From NCBI RefSeq assembly GCF_000740895.1, contig NC_025263.1, positions 1,922,001 to 1,986,000 on the forward strand: a DNA stretch of 64,000 bases, given 5' to 3'. Positions within the stretch are counted from its first letter, which is position 1. The number at the start of each line of letters is the position of its first letter. The position numbers were made by a program, and so were the translations under genes. The notes below the pieces were generated by a model. That model had not been told where the DNA came from, made no database searches, and worked only from the letters and a program-made list of their open reading frames with translations. The DNA comes from Theileria orientalis strain Shintoku (Eukaryota; Apicomplexa; Aconoidasida; Piroplasmida; Theileriidae). Positions 32,168 through 41,928 of the stretch are shown piece by piece.

Positions 32168-34732
32168 ATGAACCATTATAGTACCATAGTATGGTTACTA
32201 ATATATTTAGAATTACTATGCGGAGGCAAACCGGCTAAATGTAGTGAAAATATAACCTCAGCAGCTAAACCGCCAAATAACACTAATGAAAATTTAAAAG
32301 GCGGAACACTTGGCAAAAATGGAAAATATGCCACTGCTGGCTCTATAATAATAGTAGAAGTAACAGATATTTCCACTCCTCAGCTCCCAGATCCTCCACC
32401 ACCGGTCCCTGAGAACCAGAAAGATTTAAAAACTCAGATTCAATCCCTTAACAAATATCAACTATTGGATTTATTGCAGATATTAGCGAGAAAATTAAAG
32501 CGAAGAGATCCTAAATACAGCTTCATAGAGGCAATAGGACGCTGTGTTAAGAGGACTTATGAAAATAAACACCCAGTGACACTCAACATCAGAGACCTAT
32601 TCACGGAAGAGGAAATAGAATGCGACGATATAGCAAAAAAAATTACCACATACACGGCAAAAGGTAATTTTGTGTTCAAAAAAATCAACGTCAATTCAAG
32701 TAAGATTTGGGAAACGTCATCGCCCGGAGAATACGGGATCATCGTGGAATACGACAAGGAAGACAAAAACATAAAGATTTATAAACTCAATGGGACTACT
32801 GAAAGACACACATTCCAGGTAGCACCGGCCGAAATAGGCAACCTATTCACACTAAACATTTTACGCAAAATAACCACCGCGAAATATAGATACTCACGAA
32901 ACAATGGTTCAGACGTGTTCACGTGCTTCGAATCATTCTTGATCTTTAGAGTTAAAAGAGGTGACGACGTTCTTTTCACCTTTGAGGATAAGGTGTACCC
33001 TTATCAAGTGGTAGTTGGGCCGAAAAAGAATGGAGAACGTAAAATAGAATGCCACTTCTCTCTTAAACCGAACAATGTGCTCATGATTAAGTCGAAAACT
33101 ATTGTGGATAACAAACAAGAACAGGATAAACAAAGTGTCGAAGAGGAGGCTCTCAGCAGTAAGGAGGAAGATGAGGAAGAGGATGGTTACGAATTATCCG
33201 AACCTGTCTTCCAGGACCAGGAAGAGGAGGAGTATAAGGAGGAAGAAGTTAACAAACCGCGAGAGATAAACTTGCAGGACAGCTCCTCAGACGATGAAGA
33301 TTCTCCTGAGTGCTTCGACACCAAGGGACTTAAACTCATGGGCCTGAACCTTAGCGGAAAAGAAGCCGAACTTGACCTGTCCAGGTTCACTTTAAAGCAA
33401 CACGTGATAAACAAGGACATTCTCGTCTTCGACTTTAAAAGAAACGTACAGTGCGTAAGAATAAAGCACAAGGACATAGACGTTTGGTTCCTCGACACGA
33501 GCCCTCTGACGAACCACGACCTCGACGACGACTCAGACGACGTTGGATCTGAAATCAGTGATACTGTGGAGTCTAACGGTAAACGCTCAACGGGCACACA
33601 AACGAAGCGCTCATTAGACGACTCGTGGATCCACAAATACCCAGTTAGCGTGGCCTACAACACCAACGAACTGGTGATATGGATCGTATTTTGGACCACG
33701 TACCTGGAGTTCATGTGCTTGGACGGAACATGGTACCAGAAAGTTGGCACGCCTTCGTACCTGGACACAGTCGATAAAAAGGGGCTCGAGATATTTACGC
33801 TTACAGACTACGGAAACATACGCCAGAACGACGAATTGAAGTTTACGGTTACTGAATCAGGCATTCAAACGTCGACTCTGGTGTTTGCCTTCAGGGAAGG
33901 CTCCAAGTGCCTACTCGTAAAGCACATGGGCAAGAAGCTATGGTCGCGCAGAGACGATGTCACGCCCCTGTTAAACTACGAAAGGGAGTACCCTTCTAAG
34001 ATCGTGTACCACGTGCAAGCCAAGACGATATTTATTTTATTCACCAACTCATACCTCGGATACGTGTTCATGCAGAAGAAGTGGGAGTTAAAGGTCAACA
34101 AGCCGAAAGCAGAAAATTATAAACAGGTTAACGGTCCCACAGATAGTCCACGCCCTGAGCCAGCGGAATCAGCTGAGACACAAGATACTGAAGCTGATCA
34201 ATCCACGACCGTAAGCGCCGATGAGACAACGGATGATGGAAATATCAGTAAAGTAGAAGATTGTGGATCCGTTGAACCAACTACTTATGAAGCTAGCGGT
34301 TCAGTTCAATTAAGAAGTGAAGATAATACCCAAGCTGAAGCAACTGAGTCACAAGAAACCGATTCAAATGCTAGTAATGAAAACGGATCATCTGATATTA
34401 AGGACAATGATACAAAGGAGAATGGAGAGGGTGAGTTAAAGGAGAATGAAGAGAACGAGTTAAAGAACAATGAACAGGAGCCTAGTGGTAGCGGTCATCG
34501 TGACCAATCAAAGACACATGAAAATGAGTCAAAGGAAAATGAACAAAGTGCTTGTGAAGATAACGAAAGAACGGTTAATGAAGAAAATGTGTCAAAGGAA
34601 AATGAAGAAATTGCTAGTGAAGAGAACGAATCAACGCCTAATGAAGAGAATCAGCAAAAGGATATAGAAGATGATACATCTGACAGTGGATTTAATTGTA
34701 AAGTAGAATATAGTGATGTTTGGCTCGATTGA
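32168..34732 (+). CDS. Secreted FAINT protein with Asn/Glu/Lys-rich tail
   Basis: An 854-residue single-exon ORF with signal peptide MNHYSTIVWLLIYLELLCGG, related to those at 9848 and 35296. FAINT modules start near residues 134 (VTLNIRDLF), 224 (LFTLNILRKI), 386 (LKLMGLNLSGKE) and 540 (LEIFTLTD). An acidic linker separates the second and third. The final 190 residues are a low-complexity tail rich in Asn, Glu, Lys and Ser with many ENE and KEN units. No anchor is seen. The coding region is richer in GC than its tail and its spacers. Function is unknown. Confidence 0.88.
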   Translation: MNHYSTIVWLLIYLELLCGGKPAKCSENITSAAKPPNNTNENLKGGTLGKNGKYATAGSIIIVEVTDISTPQLPDPPPPVPENQKDLKTQIQSLNKYQLLDLLQILARKLKRRDPKYSFIEAIGRCVKRTYENKHPVTLNIRDLFTEEEIECDDIAKKITTYTAKGNFVFKKINVNSSKIWETSSPGEYGIIVEYDKEDKNIKIYKLNGTTERHTFQVAPAEIGNLFTLNILRKITTAKYRYSRNNGSDVFTCFESFLIFRVKRGDDVLFTFEDKVYPYQVVVGPKKNGERKIECHFSLKPNNVLMIKSKTIVDNKQEQDKQSVEEEALSSKEEDEEEDGYELSEPVFQDQEEEEYKEEEVNKPREINLQDSSSDDEDSPECFDTKGLKLMGLNLSGKEAELDLSRFTLKQHVINKDILVFDFKRNVQCVRIKHKDIDVWFLDTSPLTNHDLDDDSDDVGSEISDTVESNGKRSTGTQTKRSLDDSWIHKYPVSVAYNTNELVIWIVFWTTYLEFMCLDGTWYQKVGTPSYLDTVDKKGLEIFTLTDYGNIRQNDELKFTVTESGIQTSTLVFAFREGSKCLLVKHMGKKLWSRRDDVTPLLNYEREYPSKIVYHVQAKTIFILFTNSYLGYVFMQKKWELKVNKPKAENYKQVNGPTDSPRPEPAESAETQDTEADQSTTVSADETTDDGNISKVEDCGSVEPTTYEASGSVQLRSEDNTQAEATESQETDSNASNENGSSDIKDNDTKENGEGELKENEENELKNNEQEPSGSGHRDQSKTHENESKENEQSACEDNERTVNEENVSKENEEIASEENESTPNEENQQKDIEDDTSDSGFNCKVEYSDVWLD

Positions 34733-35295
34733 GGCGTGTGCGCAGCCGCAACGAACCAAGAAAGTCGTCAAGAGTGCCGGGGGTAACGGCGAGGAAGCGA
34801 TGCCCACTGCCACTGCCCAGATGACGTAAAAATTTGTGAACTATATTTAATTAGATTAAATGTTAGTTCAAAACACAGATGTGAAACAGCGAATCCATTG
34901 AGGACTCCAATACGAGGTTGTCGACACACCTCTGGACCCATGTGGATAAAGTCTCTGATCACAGAAAACTTTCAATCTTTTGGAACGTTATAAATGATTT
35001 TAAGTATATTATACAGATTCACACTCACTTTGAAATTATTTAGTATAAATTCATAGTAATTGATATATATGCCTGATTACTGCATACCTGCTCTATGAAA
35101 TGCAGGAACGAGAATGAGACATAAATATAATAAACGTACATGAACAATACAAATACGGGCTTGATTTAAATATTTTTCCGATGACTGGGTTTTATTATAG
35201 AGGAGGAATTCAAATTTATATTGTCTTCGGCTAACCCCCATCTCGAACTGGATTCTACGAGCTAACGGCAGGTAGACCAGTTCAATGACTGTTTT
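34733..35295. other. Spacer, no gene seen
   Basis: Non-coding DNA between two FAINT genes in tandem; nothing further was recognised. Confidence 0.6.
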
Positions 35296-36696
35296 ATGAA
35301 GAGCCATAACTCACTAATATGGTTTTTAATATATACTTTCTGGATTCAGCGTCGAAACGCTGCGATCTGCATCGCATCAGAGAACCAAATGGAATCGATG
35401 TATTACACGGTTCTAGACGGCAACAATGGGAGCAATTTGACGATTTTGGACATTAACGACCGAGTTAGCACTAAGAAGGTCGAATACGAGTACGACGAGG
35501 ATAACGACATCCACATTTATAGTGCAAAGGACCCCTATATTCTAGACACAGTAAAGAAGGGGAACAATGTGATTTGGAGCCACGAGGAGGGGCCCTACCC
35601 TGACACGGTCCTCATCTTCAAGGATGAGAACAACCAGCCCGTAGTGCGCGTTGTTTTCCCAAGCGATGTGTCCTCTCAACGCTCCACCTCCGTCTCGAAG
35701 CAAACTGAGAGCACAGTTCCCAGGTCGCAGAGAGAGCGGGACCAAATCGTCGACCCCATCAAAAAGCTCATTCTTCTCAACCTCAAAAACACCGCAAGCA
35801 CTCAGCTCATTCACTACGAGTACGACCAGGAGGCTGACACACACACGTTCACTTCAGCCTATCCCTACCTCTTCGGCCTTATCAAGAAGGGCAACACCGT
35901 CATCTGGGAGCCTGAAAAGGACAACTACCCAGACACGGTCCTCATATTCCCAGACTCACCCGGGAACTACACTATGAGGATGTTATTCCCAGACAAACTC
36001 CCTTCAACCCCAAGGCCACTTTTCACTCCCGAGGGGCACGACCTCCACCGGGAGCCATCTTTAATTCCAAAGTCATCCCACGAACGCCCAGAAATATCCA
36101 ATGAGCCGCTGCCCGTCGAGCTCAACATTGACTACCGGTGGAGCCACCCGAAGTTCGACTACTCGCAGTCCGACAACGTCGGCACCTACAGGTCCCGACA
36201 GGGCTACGCCTTTTCCAGAGTTACCAGCGACGACAAGTTCCTATTCTTCAAGTCGCATTCGCTCCTGTGGCAGGGGCTGGCCTACACCGAGTACGCTCGC
36301 AAGGTCAACCTCGTCAAGTACGAGTTTGACGAAATGTTCGAGATTACTCTCTATCTCCTCAGTGGCTTTAAGAAGAAGTTCGTCAAGCACAAGGACCTCC
36401 CCTGGACTGCCATTGACCTGTCCCAAACGAACCCTGTGGTCATAAGTGTCCGCTCTGTCTACGACACGTACTCTTACACCAACACCTACTCGGGCAAGGT
36501 TCGGACCCTGGAGCCCAAGCCGCACTTCTCATTCAGCGGAGTCCGTGACGGAACTGACGTCATTTGGCACACTCTCGACCCGGAACAGTATTCCAATAAA
36601 ATCAATGTGATTGGGAACAAGTTTATCATTCACTTGAAAAACGGGAAGGAAAAGGTTTACGAATTAATAGACGAAGTGTGGACTGAGAAGATCTAG
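35296..36696 (+). CDS. Secreted FAINT protein with four modules
   Basis: A 466-residue single-exon ORF with signal peptide MKSHNSLIWFLIYTFWI, sharing the HN(S/T)LIW element with the gene at 9848 and with the relic at 17047. Four FAINT modules start near residues 48 (LTILDINDRVSTKKV), 156 (LILLNLKNTASTQL), 271 (PVELNIDYRWS) and 371 (VVISVRSVYD). The first two are close to each other (both contain a (Y/D)NxPDTVLIF-like stretch), suggesting internal duplication. Coding GC is clearly higher than in neighbouring FAINT genes. There is no linker of note and no anchor, so it is a compact, probably soluble secreted protein. Confidence 0.9.
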   Translation: MKSHNSLIWFLIYTFWIQRRNAAICIASENQMESMYYTVLDGNNGSNLTILDINDRVSTKKVEYEYDEDNDIHIYSAKDPYILDTVKKGNNVIWSHEEGPYPDTVLIFKDENNQPVVRVVFPSDVSSQRSTSVSKQTESTVPRSQRERDQIVDPIKKLILLNLKNTASTQLIHYEYDQEADTHTFTSAYPYLFGLIKKGNTVIWEPEKDNYPDTVLIFPDSPGNYTMRMLFPDKLPSTPRPLFTPEGHDLHREPSLIPKSSHERPEISNEPLPVELNIDYRWSHPKFDYSQSDNVGTYRSRQGYAFSRVTSDDKFLFFKSHSLLWQGLAYTEYARKVNLVKYEFDEMFEITLYLLSGFKKKFVKHKDLPWTAIDLSQTNPVVISVRSVYDTYSYTNTYSGKVRTLEPKPHFSFSGVRDGTDVIWHTLDPEQYSNKINVIGNKFIIHLKNGKEKVYELIDEVWTEKI

Positions 36697-37390
36697 TGTG
36701 CTATGCTCCTGCCCTTCACACACTGTCATCGGGCCTGGAACATAGTACATTTCCCTTGCTATTCAGCACCAAAAATTAATTTTATACCCTGTATAATGCC
36801 TTCATACTCACGAAGTTTAAACTTGTTATTTATTGATTGCTTCAAATGTGTTAATAAATGGAGTGTAAAGTGGTAAAATGTGCATCATATTGTCATGGGC
36901 CATCACGTATTTTTATAATTTTATTTAGCTAAGACGGTATCTTCACTAATATTAGTAATAATTGCAGAAGTGGCAAGAGACCCCCCTTCGACAGCTATTA
37001 AGTTCATTTTCCACAGTTTCGGAGTGGAATCTTTGGGTTTTTTCTGACTTCCAAGTATATCTCTATTAGTTTATATTATACGTACACTTGTTTTAGAAAT
37101 TCGCTGAGAAATTAGAACATGTGTAATTTTGGGGCTTTCCATGCCTCATATTCTCCGCCCACCCCTTTTTAAAATAAACTACTTATTAGAACACTGTTAT
37201 CTGCTTTCTGTCTGTCAATTGTTACATTTGTCGCTTGCTAGATTTGCCGATTGTTTTATATTAATCTTAAGTAATCAAGCGATCTACCCTATAACGAGTT
37301 GTTAAGCAGTTATTTTCCTTGTAACCTTTACATTACTAACCGATCACTAGTTCCCCCTGTTGTATAGTCTTTCAAGTACATTATTAAAAA
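36697..37390. other. Spacer, no gene seen
   Basis: AT-rich DNA between a FAINT gene and the peroxiredoxin gene. No other feature was found. Confidence 0.6.
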
Positions 37391-38099
37391 ATGCTCGCTA
37401 AGGTTGGACTTCAGGCTCCCAACTTCAAGTGCGAGGCAGTGATGCCCGACGGATCCTTTAAAGAAATTTCCCTGGGCGATTACCTCTCCAAAAAGTACGT
37501 CGTCCTCTTCTTCTACCCGCTCGACTTTACCTTCGTTTGTCCTACTGAAATAGTAGCCTTCAACGACGCAGTTGCACAGTTCGAACAGAGAAACGTTCAG
37601 CTTCTGGCCTGCAGCGTCGACTCAAAATTCTGCCACTTGGCCTGGAGAAACACTCCACGCGACAAGGCTGGAGTTGGCCAGGTCAAGTTTCCGATGTTGG
37701 CGGATTTGACCAAGGAGGTTGCAACGAATTACGGAGTCCTGGACGACTCAGGTGTAGCATTGAGAGGCCTCTTTTTGATCGACAAGAAGGGCGTTCTCCA
37801 GCACCAGCTGGTTAATAACCTTCCATTAGGACGTAATGTGAGTTTATGTAACATACTTAGATATTGAGTAGTTGGTGAGTTGGCCAGGCGTCATTTTATA
37901 ACCACTAACAAACACACAGATACAGATAAATACTCCTCTAATACTTGCATAGGTAAATGAGGTGCTAAGACTAGTGGACGCTCTCCAGGTCTTCGAGACG
38001 AAGGGCGAGGTCTGCCCTGCAAACTGGAAACTAGGTGATAAGGGAATGGCACCCACCACTGAGGGTGTTATAGCCCATTTAACGACTAAACTGTCTTGA
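37391..38099 (+). CDS. Typical 2-Cys peroxiredoxin (cytosolic)
   Basis: Two exons: 37391-37837 and 37953-38099, giving 197 residues. The enzyme reduces hydrogen peroxide and peroxynitrite, normally with thioredoxin as donor. The peroxidatic cysteine is Cys50 in FTFVCPTE and the resolving cysteine is Cys170 in GEVCPANW. The supporting residues Thr47 and the downstream Arg are in place. No targeting peptide is present. The GGLG motif expected near residue 94 reads AGVG. The C-terminal YF helix of sensitive eukaryotic 2-Cys enzymes is missing; the protein ends HLTTKLS. Both changes predict an enzyme resistant to overoxidation, like bacterial forms. In erythrocyte-stage parasites it would deal with haemoglobin-derived oxidants. 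Confidence 0.94.
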
Positions 38100-38751
38100 T
38101 TTCATTCGTTAAACGCATTTTACACTTTAGTTTATTCAATACATTAAATAAATACAAGTTTACTAGGCTCAGGGATGATGGCCTGTAAGAAGGAATGGTA
38201 CAGAGGTCGATGGTAATGGACATATAGAGGAGCTACTGAAAATAAAAGTATAATTAGAGTAATTTATATGTTTTAATTGCGATTTAATTATGTAGTATAG
38301 ACGAATAAAGGAGTATTTGAAATCAGAAGACTAGAAAGAGTGGGTACTGGTGCCAAAAAAATCATGGGTTCGATTTGACAACCTAAACAGACTTCAATAA
38401 GAATTATAATAGAAGAATCCACATATACGTAGGCAGAATTATCAATATAACTAAATAGAATTAAATGCTTGAAATAAAATTGGCATTACTTGTCTTCGGA
38501 TGGGGACCAGAAGCGTACAAACGGAGACGACTTTACACATTTTTTAGTACACCCATAAACGGGTTGTTTTTATTCATTTATTTTTAGTTCTGATACTTCT
38601 GACGTCTGTTCATCTCTAAATTCTTAAGTTTTCCTTAATTTTAGTCTAGTTTTTTTCATACCAGCTCGCTCTCTAGAACGTAGCTCTTTTGCCACTTTTA
38701 GAGACTGTATCCACCCAAATCTGGTCACTAATAACAGATTCTATATTGTAA
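38100..38751. other. AT-rich spacer, no gene seen
   Basis: Between the peroxiredoxin and a short FAINT gene. I saw no tRNA, repeat or ORF worth reporting. Confidence 0.6.
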
Positions 38752-39330
38752 ATGATGATTCTTGCTCAGGTGCTGTTGATAGCCTTAGGTGTGTTGGGGC
38801 TACAGCTGACCCAAGCCCATAATCCGGACTTCCCAAACGCACTGAAAATAATCACAGATGGAAGCTCTGAGCCGAACGACACCACGAAATTTACAGTTGA
38901 ACGCTCGTACTCAAGAGTGGACTACGTCTTTATCCCGGGAGCAAACTGCACAGAAATCAGGTTCGGAGATAGGTGCGTGTGGAAGAGCGGGGACAAGGAC
39001 GTCAAAGACCCCGTCTCCATCGCCTACGTCACCGACATTAACCAGCTGGCAGTCCGCCAAAAGCACATATCAGTCATCTACAACGAGGGCATCGGCACAA
39101 ACTGGCAGTTCGCCTACGTGGTCGACAATGAAACCGGCAAGGTCTTCGCGACCGAGGAAGGAGAAAAGTGGAGGGGCCTCTTTCTCAAGCTTATAATGGT
39201 CTCAATCTCGCTATCGTTGTTTTTTCTCCTCAACCCTTTCATCCTCGGCCTCCTCATCTACCTGGTCAAGGTCACCAGGGACATCAGAAGCTATGTCAGC
39301 AATGGGCCAGAAGCACCACTTTTGCCATAG
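38752..39330 (+). CDS. Membrane-anchored single-FAINT protein
   Basis: A 192-residue single-exon ORF. Residues 1-22 are a clear signal peptide (AQVLLIALGVLGLQL). Residues about 30-135 form one FAINT module, with the DRCVWKS core and a TNWQFAYV closing part. Residues about 143-173 are a strong transmembrane helix (KLIMVSISLSLFFLLNPFI). About 18 residues follow it (VTRDIRSYVSNGPEAPLLP). The predicted topology is type I: FAINT outside or in the secretory lumen, short tail in the cytosol. All other FAINT proteins in the window lack an internal helix, so this one could hold secreted relatives or act at the parasite surface. Its function is unknown. Confidence 0.87.
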   Translation: MMILAQVLLIALGVLGLQLTQAHNPDFPNALKIITDGSSEPNDTTKFTVERSYSRVDYVFIPGANCTEIRFGDRCVWKSGDKDVKDPVSIAYVTDINQLAVRQKHISVIYNEGIGTNWQFAYVVDNETGKVFATEEGEKWRGLFLKLIMVSISLSLFFLLNPFILGLLIYLVKVTRDIRSYVSNGPEAPLLP

Positions 39331-39429
39331 TTTCCTACACTGTAAAGGCCGCTGATTTCAAAGCTCTATAAAGGAGCTTTAGCTTTGTACAACCGTAGAT
39401 CCATTGTTCAACTCAACGGTTTATACGCT

Positions 39430-39560
39430 GTAACATACTAATGTAATACGCTACTTGTAATATACCATTGTATCATACTACATGTAACATACACTGTATT
39501 ATTCAATTTGTATACTTCTTGTAATATACTTATGTAAAATACACTGTATTATACTACTTG
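39430..39560. repeat. Degenerate AT-rich repeats (TGTATTATACTACTTGTAAT-like)
   Basis: Short imperfect units containing ACTACTTGTAATA and ACACTGTATTAT recur several times between the membrane-anchored FAINT gene and the Grn1 gene. They resemble a decayed minisatellite. Confidence 0.5.
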
Positions 39561-39740
39561 TAATAGTTTTACTATGACATCTCACGTTTTTAAAACTACT
39601 GTAGTATAAGTTGCGTGTTACATATTATCCAAGCTATCTTATCTATGGATATTGTGTTTTCTCCAGTTAAGTACTCTAAGTTAGCTAAGTATACAAAGGT
39701 GACTATCATGTACACATAATATTGCGATTGTATTAGAAAA

Positions 39741-40334
39741 TTAGCTCTGGGACTTCGCTTCCCTCTGCCTCTTCTCTATCTCCTTTGTCCTCTTCAAATT
39801 CTCCAATATGTCCTTTTTGAATATGCAGTTGGGGATCTCTGGTATCTTCCTCTTTTGGCCTACGTTGGTGTTAGTTTTACTCATTGTGTTACTGAAATTA
39901 CTTAAGTTATAAACAGCAATTTCTATATGTAAGTTGTTACCTTTAGCCCCTTTCTTAATCAGTCGCTTCATCTTCTTTTTGTGTGCAGATACCATCTTCT
40001 GGATCTGTCCATATTAGTAATAAAAATTCGTTTTCATAGTAAATATACACATCATGGATTTTAAAAACTAATAATACATATCAATTAACTAAAATATCCA
40101 GAAAATTAAGATACAATATGCATAGGAGCAGCTATCTACTGTAATTTAATATTTCAACTTGAACATTGTAAAATTAAACTGTATCACTTGGTGGATACAA
40201 TACCACAATGATGAAAATATTTACACAAATGATAATTATTGTTAACATACATTATACTTCCTTGCCAGAGGCTGACGCTTAGTCCCTTCTAGGAAAAATT
40301 ATTAATTTCGAAACTTACTTTTCAGCTTTACCAT
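39741..40334 (-). CDS. Small Grn1-domain (nucleostemin/GNL3 N-terminus-like) protein
   Basis: Four exons, from the 5' end: 40319-40334, 40251-40288, 39941-40004 and 39741-39859. All phases close to 78 residues. The sequence is very basic: [13 protein letters not shown], then [15 protein letters not shown], then [18 protein letters not shown]. This follows the N-terminal Grn1 region of GNL3/nucleostemin and yeast Grn1 (KxSKRxxxxKRYKIQKKV...DPGVPN...FK) in order and spacing. That region drives nucleolar localisation and rRNA or pre-60S binding. Here it stands alone, without the circularly permuted GTPase domain. A nucleolar ribosome-biogenesis role is inferred. The tiny first exon (16 nt) is the weakest part. 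Confidence 0.72.
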
Positions 40335-40676
40335 ATTTTGTATTATTTATTTAATATTTAAGCTATTTTAGCTCTTTTATAAATTTATTATGATATTTTA
40401 CAGATTTAAAAGATTATGAACACTAAGCTGTTAGGGGGCTATAATTTCGGCATAAATCATTATAAATATTTTTAAATTGCGTGTAAAAGTTAGAATTTTA
40501 ATTTAATATTTTTAGTGCGATATATCTGCTTGTTTTGCTGGTATCACATCCCCCGGATAGAAGATTGAACTGTAATTATCCGGCTGAATCTGATAATTTA
40601 TTAGTTTTTCTGCAACTACTGCTAACCATAGTATTTTACGGCTACACATAGCAATGAGTATTCTATTTTGTTTAAA
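40335..40676. other. AT-rich spacer, no gene seen
   Basis: Short AT-rich gap between two reverse-strand genes; nothing was recognised in it. Confidence 0.55.
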
Positions 40677-41733
40677 TTAACTAAATTGCGCAATAAATAC
40701 TGAATGTACTGATCCGTTGGTGTGACACTGAACTGTCCTATACTTTACTTCCTTTGGCCCAAGCCGTTTCAGCCTTCCTAGCAAAATACTGTTTTCTTTA
40801 TTGACTTTTTTCCTCAAAGTCCAACAGTAGGTCGCTTTGAAGCTAGTTCCGACCGGGTTTATTGATATCCAGTTCCCTATCTGTGTTGCCTATGTTTTAT
40901 GTTAAAATTCCCTTTTATCGTGAAATACAACTGTTTCAGGTTCCAACTGTCTAAATTCGTGCAATAACACACCTTCTCTAACAGCTCGTAAAGACTGTTC
41001 GACTCTTTTGTCGTTTCATCTCCCGCACACTCGAAGCCCACGTTAAACTCCACGTCATCACTCACATCCTCAAACATTTTCTTATTTAGAACAACATAGC
41101 TTCTATAAACATAATTTTACCCATTAATAGTGCTGACGAAAGTACTTTACTACTCAATGCCTTTAATTAATTGTACGAATACCTAATAGTTACCCTTTAG
41201 CCGATCCTAAAGGCTCCACATTGTATATGTCTGTATCTTTACATACTTTACTGTACTTTGAGTTATACTCGAACATGTTAACCCTCCCCTGGGCGCAGTC
41301 CTATTTAATTTCTTGAGTGCCTCAATAACTACTTTGTGTAAACACAAATACATTACACATTTCTTGTTGTATTCATAATTCAACTCATGTTTGTCTTACT
41401 ACTGCTTTTCAATGTATACACTGTCCTCATAGTACGATATACCTTTATTAGCTCCGCAACATCACCCCTGTCTGTTCCAATGAATATCTGTCAACTAACC
41501 TGGCGAAAAGTGACACACAACTGAAGCGTCTGTATTATTTATTATCAGCATACACATTAGTTTTATAACACATACTCGTATCTACTGATTAATATCTCTT
41601 TTATACCTTTTATTACCATTAGGTTTGGGTCATTGAATGTGTACCCCTGACACCCATAAATAACTCCTCCTAGCTCACTAGCTATATATGCTATAGCGTA
41701 TAATGTTATAAGTAGCATGGTCAGTGGAATCAT
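40677..41733 (-). CDS. Unrecognised small secreted protein, five exons
   Basis: The proposed exons from the 5' end are 41733-41572, 41487-41443, 41300-41194, 41102-40973 and 40880-40677. They are phase-compatible and give 215 residues. The N-terminus (MIPLTMLLITLYAIAYIASE) is a probable signal peptide. Recognisable coding stretches are IFIGTDRGDVAELIK, RVNMFEYNSKYSKVC, MFEDVSDDVEFNVGFEC and KIGNWISINPVGTSFKATY. Several cysteines would suit a secreted fold. I recognise no family. It lies downstream of the ITFG1-like gene on the same strand, with about 200 bp between them. The second exon is only 45 nt, and another reading with an extra exon near 41491-41535 was considered but did not hold phase. 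Exon structure is provisional. Confidence 0.5.
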
Positions 41734-41928
41734 CCTATTTTTGCCATTTCTGAGAATTAATTTGTGTTCATGATAATAAGCTCCCTCGTTTATGCAACGG
41801 GACCTACACACCTCCTTTTATGTCTAACAAATAGTTCTTGGGGACGCTCTATAATAAGATATTTGCACAAATAGTTTAAAATTATAGAACATTAGCCTCT
41901 TAAATCTAGTATTACTTTCAATAGGGGG

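Noticed and set aside
38340..38400. GGGTTCGATTTGAC resembling a tRNA T arm
   Set aside because: No complete cloverleaf could be drawn around it.
41563..41811. 82-codon reverse ORF as an independent gene
   Set aside because: Its start lies before a plausible ATG at 41733, and it joins in phase to further exons, so it was folded into the five-exon model.
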